From Actinomycetota bacterium (GTDB lineage: Bacteria; Actinomycetota; Actinomycetes; S36-B12), in assembly GCA_016870425.1 (NCBI GenBank), contig VGBQ01000075.1, positions 1 to 11,088 on the forward strand: DNA of 11,088 nt, read 5' to 3'. The notes below the pieces were generated by a model. It saw only the letters and a list, made by a program, of their open reading frames with translations. It had not been told where the DNA came from and searched no databases. Positions 1-6,383 of this stretch are shown one piece after another. How positions within the stretch are numbered: the stretch's first letter is position 1; each line of letters starts with the position of its first letter. Made by a program: the position numbers and the translations under genes.

Positions 1-421
1 CGCGCGCGTGCTGCCACGCGATATCCAGGTCGACCTGGCTGGTCGTATTCATCATCTCGACGAGCACGCGCCCGTTGAAGGCCGCCTTGTCCCGGGGTGC
101 GCGGACGATGATGCGTGACCTGTACTGCCCCTGCGGTGAGCGTGGGGCTGCCTGGGAGCGCACGCGGGTCGTGGCTCCCACGTAGGAGTAGACGCGCGGC
201 GAGGCCAGGGTGACGGAGTACTCACTCTCGTCGTAGCCCGCGGCGTCGAGGTCCTGAAGCGCGCCCGTGAAGATGCGGTCGCCGGGGATGGGCGCGATGG
301 TCGGGAGCGGCACCGTGGGGCGTGGCGCGCCCGTGGCCGCGGGAGCTGACATCACGGCTCCCCCGGCGAGGAGGGTCACGGCCGTCGCGACAGACAGGAG
401 CAGGGGGATTGGTCGACGCAT
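1..421 (-). CDS. Secreted alpha/beta-hydrolase-domain protein, N-terminal part (runs off the left edge)
   Basis: About 140 N-terminal residues are visible on the minus strand, with no stop before the window edge. The protein opens with MRRPIPLLLSVATAVTLLAG, a classic Sec signal peptide (two Arg, a hydrophobic core to about residue 25, then a small-residue MSAPAA cleavage zone), so export is expected. The mature start has the pattern of the large 'alpha/beta hydrolase domain' family (Pfam Abhydrolase_10 type, from memory): a DLDAAGYDESEYSV segment, then a strand-rich region ending FNGRVLVEMMNTTSQVDLD, matching the family's F-N-G-x-V-x-V-E-x-x-N signature. The catalytic Ser/His/Asp would lie in the missing part, so enzyme activity and substrate cannot be judged. 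The ATG at 421 was chosen because the signal peptide begins there. It diverges from dapB, with 72 bp between the two start codons. The family call is fairly secure; the role is unknown. Confidence 0.72.
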   Translation of the reverse strand, partial: MRRPIPLLLSVATAVTLLAGGAVMSAPAATGAPRPTVPLPTIAPIPGDRIFTGALQDLDAAGYDESEYSVTLASPRVYSYVGATTRVRSQAAPRSPQGQYRSRIIVRAPRDKAAFNGRVLVEMMNTTSQVDLDIAWQHAR

Positions 422-427
422 GCGCCC

Positions 428-433
428 ATCATG
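428..433 (-). promoter_or_regulatory. Possible -10 element (CATGAT) for the minus-strand hydrolase gene
   Basis: CATGAT on the minus strand is separated by exactly 6 nt from the ATG at 421, the same spacing as the stronger boxes before dapB, dapA and ftsK. It keeps A at position 2 and T at position 6 but has C instead of T at position 1. No convincing -35 is seen. This is inferred from position and is weak on its own. Confidence 0.3.
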
Positions 434-481
434 GTGGCGCGTGGCGGTCGTTGCACCTCCAGGACCCGTGCGGTGGCCCAC

Positions 482-487
482 TAGGCT
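482..487 (+). promoter_or_regulatory. Probable -10 element (TAGGCT) of a leaderless dapB promoter
   Basis: TAGGCT fits the actinobacterial -10 consensus TAnnnT and lies exactly 6 nt before the dapB GTG, so transcription would begin at or next to the start codon. There is no Shine-Dalgarno sequence between it and the GTG, in line with a leaderless mRNA. A TTGCAC at 451-456 resembles a -35 but is 25 bp away, too far for normal spacing. Confidence 0.55.
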
Positions 488-493
488 GCGGGG

Positions 494-1237
494 GTGATCG
501 AGGTGGGGGTCGTCGGCGCCGCCGGGCGCATGGGCGGCGAGGTAGTGCGGTCGATCGATGCGGCGGATGACCTGCACCTGGCTGCCGCGCTCGACATCGA
601 CGACGCCCTCGATCAACTCGAGGCGGCGGGGGTCGAGGTTGCCATCGACTTCACGTCCCCCGACGCCGTGATGTCGACGCTGCGCTACTGCATCGGGCAG
701 GGGATCCATGTGGTCGTCGGCACCACGGGATTCGACGAGGCTCGCCTGGACGAAGTCCGCGCGATGCTGGAGGAGCATCCGGGAGTGGGCGTGGTCATCG
801 CCCCTAACTTCGCACTCGGCGCCGTATTGCTCATGCGGTTCGCACGCGAGGCCGCGCCGTACTTCGAGTCCGTCGAGGTCATCGAGATGCATCACCCCGA
901 CAAGCTCGATGCTCCTTCCGGCACGGCGATGCACACCGCTGAGTCCATCGCTGCGGCCCGTCGACATGCGGGCGTCGCCTCGTCTCCTGATGCGACGGGT
1001 CGCATGCTCGAGGGTGCGCGCGGAGCCGACGTCTCGGGAGTGCGCGTGCACTCGGTGCGCGTGCGCGGCCACGTCGCCCACGAGGAGGTCCTCCTCGGCA
1101 ACCCCGGCGAGATCCTGACCCTGCGCCACGACTCGCTGGATCGGGAGTCGTTCATGCCGGGCGTACTGCTGGCGGTGCGCGCGGTGGGCGCGCGGCCCGG
1201 GCTCACCGTCGGGCTCGAGGCCCTGCTCGCTCGATGA
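494..1237 (+). CDS. dapB: 4-hydroxy-tetrahydrodipicolinate reductase
   Basis: DapB reduces 4-hydroxy-tetrahydrodipicolinate to tetrahydrodipicolinate with NAD(P)H, the step after DapA in the cytoplasmic diaminopimelate/lysine pathway. The 247-residue product is the usual length for actinobacterial DapB. Visible motifs in order are the Rossmann dinucleotide loop GAAGRMG (residues 8-14), VVVGTTG (73-79), APNFALG (103-109) and the family signature EMHHPDKLDAPSGTA (131-145). The last holds the catalytic His133/His134 and Lys137 by alignment with the E. coli HH..K arrangement and the substrate-binding SGT. The C-terminal LLGNPGEILTLRHDS segment is also typical. The start is the GTG 6 nt after a TAGGCT box; no upstream alternative keeps the Rossmann fold at the N-terminus. 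The gene ends in ATGA, overlapping the next gene by 4 bp, so the two should be co-transcribed and translationally coupled. dapA lies 6.5 kb downstream on the same strand. Confidence 0.97.
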   Translation: MIEVGVVGAAGRMGGEVVRSIDAADDLHLAAALDIDDALDQLEAAGVEVAIDFTSPDAVMSTLRYCIGQGIHVVVGTTGFDEARLDEVRAMLEEHPGVGVVIAPNFALGAVLLMRFAREAAPYFESVEVIEMHHPDKLDAPSGTAMHTAESIAAARRHAGVASSPDATGRMLEGARGADVSGVRVHSVRVRGHVAHEEVLLGNPGEILTLRHDSLDRESFMPGVLLAVRAVGARPGLTVGLEALLAR

Positions 1238-1677
1238 CACCGCGACGCTGGGCCTGGGTGCTTGCCGCGGCCGTCGCGGCCTACCTCCTGCTGGCGGGGA
1301 TCCGCGGTTGGGCTCTCCTCACCTCGGGCGAGGCGTCGGGAGTCCTGCTGGGACTTGCCGTCTTCGCCCTGCCCGTCGTGGGCGCCTGGGTGGTGTGGCG
1401 TGAGATCGACTTCGGCTACGCCATGCAGGCGATGGGGGCACAGCTCGGGGATGAGCGGGACCTGCCCGTCGATGATTTCGCGCGCATGCCCTCGGGGCGC
1501 ATCGATCCGCAGGACGCGCAGCGATTCCTCGGGGCCGAGCGCGAGCGCTTGGACGCGCATCCCCAGGACTGGAAGTCGTGGTACCGCTTCGGCCTCGCCC
1601 TGGACGCATCCCGTGATCGCCGGCGTGCGCGAGCCGCCATGCGGGAGGCGCGCCGTCTCTGGCGGGCCGCTGGCTAG
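1234..1677 (+). CDS. Small membrane protein with two N-terminal helices and a TPR-like tail, coupled to dapB
   Basis: This 147-residue protein has no assigned function. Two hydrophobic helices are clear (about residues 6-24 and 36-55), joined by a short loop with one Arg, so it should be a membrane hairpin with the C-terminal two thirds on one face, probably the cytoplasm. Residues 60-105 are polar and mildly acidic. Residues 110-143 (DWKSWYRFGLALDASRDRRR, then ARAAMREARRL) look like one tetratricopeptide-type helix pair: W..WY.LG.A.D..gd...A...m..A. I recall similar short two-helix/TPR proteins beside dapB in other high-GC Actinobacteria, which suggests a conserved partner gene, but that is memory rather than a search. 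The ATG overlaps the dapB stop (ATGA), with no separate ribosome-binding site, so expression should depend on dapB translation. Its stop codon shares CTAG with the convergent gene. The CDS itself is secure; the TPR reading is moderate. Confidence 0.85.
   Translation: MTPRRWAWVLAAAVAAYLLLAGIRGWALLTSGEASGVLLGLAVFALPVVGAWVVWREIDFGYAMQAMGAQLGDERDLPVDDFARMPSGRIDPQDAQRFLGAERERLDAHPQDWKSWYRFGLALDASRDRRRARAAMREARRLWRAAG
1674..1677. other. Shared palindromic CTAG: stop codons of both convergent genes
   Basis: The plus-strand gene ends in TAG at 1675-1677 and the minus-strand PH-domain gene ends in TAG at 1676-1674. Both stops are read from one CTAG, inside the 8-bp palindrome GGCTAGCC (1672-1679). 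No intergenic space remains for a terminator, so the two transcripts must overlap if they extend past their stops. Confidence 0.9.
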
Positions 1678-2216
1678 CCGCGCGTCTCGCGCACCCAGGT
1701 GCGCAGGCGGTCGGATGCAGCGGACCACGCCTGGGGCCGCAGCCACAGATCGGGCGATGCAGACTCCACGTGTGTGCGGATCCCCTGGCCTGCGTCATCG
1801 CGAATCACGACGCCGAGGCCGGGCACACGTAGGGGCGTGCCGAGCAGGCGACTGCCCGGCGCGTCCACCACGTCGGTCACGCAGGGCCAGGGGATCGCCT
1901 CCGTCGTGAGGATGCGTGAGACCTTGATCCCCCGGTCGCTCACGTAGGTTCCGGCGACCCACGCTCGGGCGAGGAGGCCGACGAGCGGAAGGACGACGGC
2001 CACGGTGACCAGCAGTGACAGCCAACCGGGCCGCGTCAGCGCGACGGCCACAGCGGCGCAGGAGAGGGTCACGACGACGGCGGTGCACAGGGTGAGGAAG
2101 CCCCAGCGCCACGGCCCTCGGCCGCAGATGCGGATCCAGCGCGTCTGCATCGCGGCGCCATCGAGCGGCCCCGGGTCGGCTGTGGGCCAGAGGAACCAGA
2201 AGACCGGTCGCCTCAC
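1674..2216 (-). CDS. PH-domain membrane protein (bacterial PH, Pfam bPH_6 type)
   Basis: The product is about 180 residues. After a short soluble start rich in Trp/Phe (VFWFLWPT) come two transmembrane helices, roughly residues 39-61 and 65-86. These are followed by a strand-rich segment beginning TYVSDRGIKVSRILTTEAIP (about 90-109), which is the usual opening of actinobacterial membrane-anchored PH-domain proteins (Y.t..Gi.vr......ipW..V). The rest, including a GTPLRVPG segment and VVIRDD, completes a small beta barrel, and the C-terminus LRTWVRETRG is a closing helix. Such proteins sit in the cytoplasmic membrane with the PH fold inside; their role is generally unknown. The start is taken as GTG 2216, overlapping the azlD stop as GTGA and matching the other junctions here; ATG 2225 in the same frame (three more residues) is an equal alternative. 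It is the last gene of the glpD-azlC-azlD operon. Confidence 0.82.
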   Translation of the reverse strand: MRRPVFWFLWPTADPGPLDGAAMQTRWIRICGRGPWRWGFLTLCTAVVVTLSCAAVAVALTRPGWLSLLVTVAVVLPLVGLLARAWVAGTYVSDRGIKVSRILTTEAIPWPCVTDVVDAPGSRLLGTPLRVPGLGVVIRDDAGQGIRTHVESASPDLWLRPQAWSAASDRLRTWVRETRG

Positions 2217-2521
2217 GGCAGCCATCCGAGGGCGCGCACCACGCCCGTCACCGCTGCCGCGGTGATGATGACGATGAGAAATGGCGCGCGCAGGATCAGG
2301 GCGATGAGTGCAGCGATCACACCGGGCACGCGTGCGTCGATGCCGATGGCCTGACCGTCGACAAAGGTCCAGATGCCGATGAGTGCCGAGAGTAGGGCGA
2401 CGGGGATGAGGGCGGTGATCCGGCGGGACATGGGCGTGTCGAGCCAGCGTTGCGGGACGACGTAGCCGATGAGCTTGAGCGCGTAGGCGGCGCCCGATGC
2501 GATGAGGATGGTGGGCCACAT
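2213..2521 (-). CDS. azlD: AzlD family small subunit of a branched-chain amino-acid exporter
   Basis: A 102-residue, very hydrophobic protein with three to four membrane helices (about residues 3-22, 36-53, 64-78 and 79-97), the normal size and shape of AzlD/BrnE. The segment ALKLIGYVVPQRW, then RRITALIPVALLSALI, is the characteristic start of the family. AzlD forms a two-component permease with AzlC that exports branched-chain amino acids or related compounds (known for BrnFE in Corynebacterium); the real substrate here is not determinable. The ATG shares one base with the azlC stop (TGATG), so the subunits should be made together in fixed ratio. Its own stop lies within the start of the PH-domain gene (GTGA). 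Confidence 0.9.
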   Translation of the reverse strand: MWPTILIASGAAYALKLIGYVVPQRWLDTPMSRRITALIPVALLSALIGIWTFVDGQAIGIDARVPGVIAALIALILRAPFLIVIITAAAVTGVVRALGWLP

Positions 2522-3207
2522 CAGCCGCTCGATTCCCTGGCGCGTGCGCCGAGTGCGAGGCCGACGACGATGCCGCCTGCGCCCGCGACCAGGACCGGGA
2601 GCCCCGCTCCGAGGAAGGGGGAGAGGATGACGGCGAGAGCCAGTGAGACGAGTGCGACGGCGCGCATCGGCCACGACGTGAGGCGCGGCCACACCAGCGC
2701 GAGGAAGGCAGCGGGTGCGGCGGCATCGAGGCCGAAGGCGTTGGGATCCTCAACCAGTCCGGCGCCGAGCGCGCCGATGAGCGTGCCGAGATTCCACAGG
2801 ACGTAGATCGAGCCCGCGGTGGCCCAGAAGGCGAGGCGCGCCGAGTCGCGATCGCCCTCATATCTTGCCGCCATGCCGGTCGACTCGTCGATTGTCGCCT
2901 GGGCAGCGAGAAGGCGCCGTGGTCCGCGGGCACCGAGCACCGGGGCCATGGCGACCGCGTAGAAGGCGTTGCGGGTGCCGACCAGCGTCGAGGTGGCGAT
3001 GGCGACGACGGCGCTACCCCCGGAGGCAACGACGGCAATGAGCGCGAACTGCGAGGCACCCGTGAACATCAGTAGCGAGAGCGCCTGGGCCTGCCACGCA
3101 CTGAGGCCGGCCGCGACCGCGAGGGCCCCGAAGGAAATGGCGTAGACACCCGTGCCGAGTCCGAGCGCGACGGCATCGCCCAGGATCGCCCGACGGTGCT
3201 CGGTCAC
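2521..3207 (-). CDS. azlC: AzlC family large subunit of a branched-chain amino-acid exporter
   Basis: A 228-residue polytopic membrane protein. After a short cytoplasmic start (VTEHRRAILGDAVALGLGTG) comes the family-typical YAISFGALAVAAGLS, then LLMFTGASQFALIAV (the conserved G-A-S-Q-F of AzlC/BrnF), TRNAFYAVAMAP and further helices to the C-terminus. It should pair with AzlD, encoded immediately downstream, as an amino-acid efflux permease in the cytoplasmic membrane. The GTG at 3207 overlaps the glpD stop as GTGA; an adjacent in-frame GTG at 3210 would add one residue. The preceding sequence has only a weak purine-rich stretch, so translation is probably coupled to glpD. The family call is firm; substrate and the reason for linkage to glpD are unknown. 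Confidence 0.92.
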   Translation of the reverse strand: MTEHRRAILGDAVALGLGTGVYAISFGALAVAAGLSAWQAQALSLLMFTGASQFALIAVVASGGSAVVAIATSTLVGTRNAFYAVAMAPVLGARGPRRLLAAQATIDESTGMAARYEGDRDSARLAFWATAGSIYVLWNLGTLIGALGAGLVEDPNAFGLDAAAPAAFLALVWPRLTSWPMRAVALVSLALAVILSPFLGAGLPVLVAGAGGIVVGLALGARARESSG

Positions 3208-4721
3208 CACCGGGATGCCTCGGCGATCTCGGTCACCCGACCGCGCGCGCGATCCGCGTCGGCGGGGATCAGGGCGAGGCGTGTACGGCGTTCGAGGACG
3301 TCGTCGACGTCGAGCGCACCTTCGCAGCGCATCGCGTGGACGACCTCGACGCCGAGCACGGGAGTCCCCGACGCCACGGGCTCGAGCAGGCCGGGGTCGA
3401 CATCGGCGTACGCCGCCACCCGGACCGCCTCGCTGCCGTAGCGCTGGACGAGGCGTGCGGGGAGTGCGCCCGACGCGGCTGCCCCTGGCCGGGCGCCCAC
3501 GAGGGGCAGCCTCGATGTGCGCGAGGGACCGCCGCAGGCACCCAGGGCGTCGACCGCGTCCTGCGCCATGCGCCGGTAGGTCGTGAGCTTGCCGCCGGTC
3601 ACGACGACATGGCCCTCGGGCCGATGCTCGACCAGGTGTCGACGCGAGATGTCCGCGGTGTTCGGCGCCCCGGGCTCGCCGACGAGGGGGCGCAGCCCCG
3701 CGTAGGCGCCGAGCACGTCGGCGGGACCCAGGGGACGCGCGAGTGCCGTGGAGAGCTGGGCGAGGATCCATGCGACATCGGTGTCCGGGGCGAGGGGAAC
3801 GTCGGCGATCGGTCCCTGCGTGGGCTCGTCGGTGATTCCCGCGATCACCGGGCCGTCCAGCGTGGGCAGGGCGAAGACATAGCGTCCGCGCTCGCCCGCG
3901 ACAGGCACCGTCAGGGCTGCGCGCGGATGCCCGAGTGCTTCAGGCCGCAGGAGCACGTGGGATCCGCGCGATGTGGTGAGCGAGGTGTGCGCATCGAGCT
4001 CGGGGGTCCACACTCCCGCGGCGACGATGACATGGCGGGCAGGTAGGTCGAATCCACTGCTGTCACCGGGCGTGATGCGCGCACCCGATCCCGTGACCGC
4101 AGACGCAGACGCCCGCGTGATGATGCGAGCGCCGTAGAACGCTGCCGTCCGCGCCACCGCGATTGTCAGGCGCGCGTCATCGACGAGTTGGCCATCCCAG
4201 TGCACCGTGGCGCCCATCAGCCCGCCGCGCTCCAGGGCAGGCAGCAGCCGCCCGGCGTCGGAGGCGCTGACCGTCCTCGGGCGGGGGAGCACGTGGCGCG
4301 GCGTGCCCGCCGCCGCGCGCAGCAGATCGGCGGCGCGCAATCCCGCGCGCACGAGCGCGCGCTGCTGGGGATCAGCATCCAGCGGCATCACGTGGGGGAG
4401 CGGACGGATGAGGTGCGGGGCGATGACTGTCATGAGCCGGGAGCGCTCCACCGCACTCTCCCAGGCGACCGCGACGTCCCCGTGGGCGAGGTACCGCAGG
4501 CCGCCGTGCACCAGCTTGCTGGACCACCTCGACGTGCCGAAGGCGAGGTCGTGGGCCTCGACCAGGACGACATCGAGCCCGCGGCTCGCAGCATCGAGCG
4601 CCACACCGCACCCGGTGATGCCACCGCCGATCACGAGCAGGTCGGGCACATGCCCGGAGGCCACGGCGTCCAGGTCGTGCGCCCGCCGCCCGGCGTCGAG
4701 ATCTGCTGTGGGGACGGGCAC
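3204..4721 (-). CDS. glpD: FAD-dependent glycerol-3-phosphate dehydrogenase (aerobic type)
   Basis: The enzyme oxidises sn-glycerol-3-phosphate to dihydroxyacetone phosphate and passes electrons via FAD to the respiratory quinone pool at the inner face of the membrane. From GTG 4721 the product has 505 residues, close to the usual length. Motifs are DLLVIGGGITGCGVALDAAS (dinucleotide-binding loop, Gly motif at about 32-39), the GlpD/GlpO signature FGTSRWSSKLVHGGLRYL (about 61-78), a late GGKLTTYRRMA FAD-contact segment, and a DAO_C-type C-terminal domain with HAMRCEGALDVDDVLERRTR. A GTG at 4751 in the same frame would add ten residues but overlaps the putative promoter of the divergent gene. 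GTG 4721 was preferred because of the normal distance to the FAD loop and a CAGACT box 6 nt upstream. It heads a coupled operon with azlC, azlD and a PH-domain gene. No glycerol kinase or facilitator gene is present in this window. Confidence 0.95.
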   Translation of the reverse strand: MPVPTADLDAGRRAHDLDAVASGHVPDLLVIGGGITGCGVALDAASRGLDVVLVEAHDLAFGTSRWSSKLVHGGLRYLAHGDVAVAWESAVERSRLMTVIAPHLIRPLPHVMPLDADPQQRALVRAGLRAADLLRAAAGTPRHVLPRPRTVSASDAGRLLPALERGGLMGATVHWDGQLVDDARLTIAVARTAAFYGARIITRASASAVTGSGARITPGDSSGFDLPARHVIVAAGVWTPELDAHTSLTTSRGSHVLLRPEALGHPRAALTVPVAGERGRYVFALPTLDGPVIAGITDEPTQGPIADVPLAPDTDVAWILAQLSTALARPLGPADVLGAYAGLRPLVGEPGAPNTADISRRHLVEHRPEGHVVVTGGKLTTYRRMAQDAVDALGACGGPSRTSRLPLVGARPGAAASGALPARLVQRYGSEAVRVAAYADVDPGLLEPVASGTPVLGVEVVHAMRCEGALDVDDVLERRTRLALIPADADRARGRVTEIAEASRW

Positions 4722-4727
4722 GGGCCC

Positions 4728-4733
4728 AGTCTG
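4728..4733 (-). promoter_or_regulatory. Possible -10 element (CAGACT) for glpD
   Basis: CAGACT on the minus strand lies exactly 6 nt before GTG 4721. It matches TAnnnT at the A and final T but has C first. It sits in a 39-bp gap between the two divergent start codons and faces the box at 4749-4754. No -35 is recognised. The call depends on the start choice and so is partly circular. Confidence 0.35.
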
Positions 4734-4748
4734 CCCGGTCGCCGGTGA

Positions 4749-4754
4749 CACACT
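4749..4754 (+). promoter_or_regulatory. Possible -10 element (CACACT) for the FAD oxidase gene
   Basis: CACACT is exactly 6 nt before GTG 4761, the same geometry as dapB, dapA and ftsK, again with C at position 1. The region from about -35 of this promoter would overlap the glpD box, so polymerases for the two genes should compete. Confidence 0.35.
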
Positions 4755-4760
4755 GTGCCG

Positions 4761-6383
4761 GTGCCCGACGCAGAGGAGTCCCTGGCCCGATGGGGTGGTC
4801 CTTCGGATGCCCCCGAGCTCCCGTCGCGTGTCCGCGACTACCTCGCGCAGCAGGTCGGTGTCGCCCGCGCCTGGCCGCCTGCCGAGCCCGCTTCCTGGCA
4901 GCCGATCCCCTCACGCGTCCCCCGATCGGTGGCTGACGCCCTCCGATTGGCGGTCGGCGACGACCATGTGAGCGACGCGCGCGCTGATCGGCTCGCCGCG
5001 ACGGGAGGGGCAGCCTTCATCGACTATGCCCGTCGTCGATCCGGGACGATTGACGACGTCCCCGATCTGGTCGTGCGGCCCGGCACTCACGACGAGGTCA
5101 TGCGCGTCCTCGCCGTCGCACGAGAGCACAGCGTGGCGGTCGTGCCCGTCGGCGGGGGCACCTCCGTCGTCGGAGGACTGCGCACCGATACTCCGCGCAT
5201 CGCTCTCGCGCTCGATCGACTCGGGCGACTTCTCCACCTTGACGAGGTGTCCGGGATCGCGACCGTGGGACCCGCGGTCACCGGACCGGTCCTCGAGGCG
5301 CTCCTGCAGGCACGCGGCTACACCCTCGGGCATCTCCCGCAATCGTGGGAGCGCGCGACCATCGGCGGCTATGTCGCGACCCGATCGGCCGGCCAGTCAT
5401 CGACGGGATACGGCCGCAGCGACGACATGGTGGAGTCGCTGCTCGTGGCGACGCCGGAGGGCACGCTCGAGCTCGGCCGAGGACCGTCGACCGCGGCCGG
5501 CCCGGACCTGCGTGGCCTGCTGATCGGCAGCGAGGGCGCATTCGGCGTGATCACCCGGGTAGGCCTGCGGGTGCGGCGCCTGCCTGAGCATCGGATCTAC
5601 GACGCGGTCCTCCTGCCCGGGTTCGCCACCGGGGTGGAGGCCTTCCGGGACGCCACGCAATCGCGCGCGACCGCCGACGTCATGCGCCTGTCTGACGAGG
5701 CAGAGACGGCGACGACGCTGCTCATGTCGGGCCCGACAGGACTGGCCAGAGCCGCGCTCGAGCGCTACGCGCGTGCCCGCGGCGTGGAGCTCGCGTCGGC
5801 CTCCCTGGCGATTCTCGGCTGGGAGGGCACCGACCGAGACCTGGTCCGGGCGCGCCGTGCGGCGACGTGGCGCGCGCTGCGACGCCACGGCGGAGTGTCA
5901 CTCGGGCACGGCCCCGGGGAGTCGTGGCGGCGTCACCGCTTCGACGGTCCGCACCTGCGCGATGCGCTGATGGATGCGGGCTACCTCGTCGAGACCCTGG
6001 AGACGGCGACGCACTGGTCGAGTTACCTCTCGCTGCATGCGCAGGTCACCTCAGTGCTGGACGACGCGCTCGGGCCGCGTCCAGGACCCTATGTCATGTC
6101 CCACCTGTCCCACGCCTACGAGACCGGGGCATCGCTCTACACCACCGTGATCGCGGTCGCGGATCGCATCGACCCCGTGGCGCAGTGGCAGCGGGCGAAG
6201 TCCGCGACGTCGGATGCGCTCGTGGCTGCGGGGGCGACGATCACGCACCACCATGCCGTTGGGCGCGACCACGCGCCGTGGCTCGCCGCGGAGGTTGGCT
6301 CGCTGGGAGTGTCGATCCTGCGCGCTGCCAAGGGCGCTGTCGATCCCGACGGCCTGCTCAACCCGGGCGTGCTCGGTCTCTAG
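4761..6383 (+). CDS. FAD-binding oxidase of the alkyldihydroxyacetonephosphate synthase (AGPS) type
   Basis: A 540-residue flavoprotein of the vanillyl-alcohol-oxidase fold. The N-terminus (LARWGGPSD, residues 7-15) resembles the K/RWWGWG-type start of AGPS relatives. The FAD-binding PVGGGTSVVGG loop is at about 129-139, followed by a GHLPQSWERATIGGYVATRS segment and LLIGSEGAFGVITRVGLRVR, both typical of FAD_binding_4. The C-terminal half has SHLSHAYETGASLY and a THHHAVGRDHAPW motif (His triplet about 496-498), the AGPS active-site signature rather than that of lactate or glycolate oxidases. It ends with the normal DPDGLLNPG. In eukaryotes this family makes ether-lipid precursors from acyl-DHAP; the bacterial substrate is not established, and no acyl-DHAP-forming enzyme is visible here. 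The start is GTG 4761; GTG 4755 would add two residues. It is divergent from glpD by 39 bp and convergent with the GNAT gene, sharing its stop. Confidence 0.88.
   Translation: MPDAEESLARWGGPSDAPELPSRVRDYLAQQVGVARAWPPAEPASWQPIPSRVPRSVADALRLAVGDDHVSDARADRLAATGGAAFIDYARRRSGTIDDVPDLVVRPGTHDEVMRVLAVAREHSVAVVPVGGGTSVVGGLRTDTPRIALALDRLGRLLHLDEVSGIATVGPAVTGPVLEALLQARGYTLGHLPQSWERATIGGYVATRSAGQSSTGYGRSDDMVESLLVATPEGTLELGRGPSTAAGPDLRGLLIGSEGAFGVITRVGLRVRRLPEHRIYDAVLLPGFATGVEAFRDATQSRATADVMRLSDEAETATTLLMSGPTGLARAALERYARARGVELASASLAILGWEGTDRDLVRARRAATWRALRRHGGVSLGHGPGESWRRHRFDGPHLRDALMDAGYLVETLETATHWSSYLSLHAQVTSVLDDALGPRPGPYVMSHLSHAYETGASLYTTVIAVADRIDPVAQWQRAKSATSDALVAAGATITHHHAVGRDHAPWLAAEVGSLGVSILRAAKGAVDPDGLLNPGVLGL
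6380..6383. other. Shared CTAG: stop codons of the FAD oxidase and GNAT genes
   Basis: TAG at 6381-6383 ends the plus-strand oxidase and TAG read from 6382 to 6380 ends the minus-strand acetyltransferase. This is the second convergent pair in the window built on one CTAG, again with no room for a terminator. Confidence 0.9.

Noticed and set aside
451..456. TTGCAC as a -35 element for dapB
   Set aside because: The distance to the TAGGCT box is 25 bp, well beyond the usual 16-19 bp.
2226..3059. Upstream extension of the PH-domain frame across azlD and azlC
   Set aside because: The extension is basic, Ser/Pro/His-rich sequence out of frame with two clear exporter genes; the PH protein begins at 2216 or 2225.
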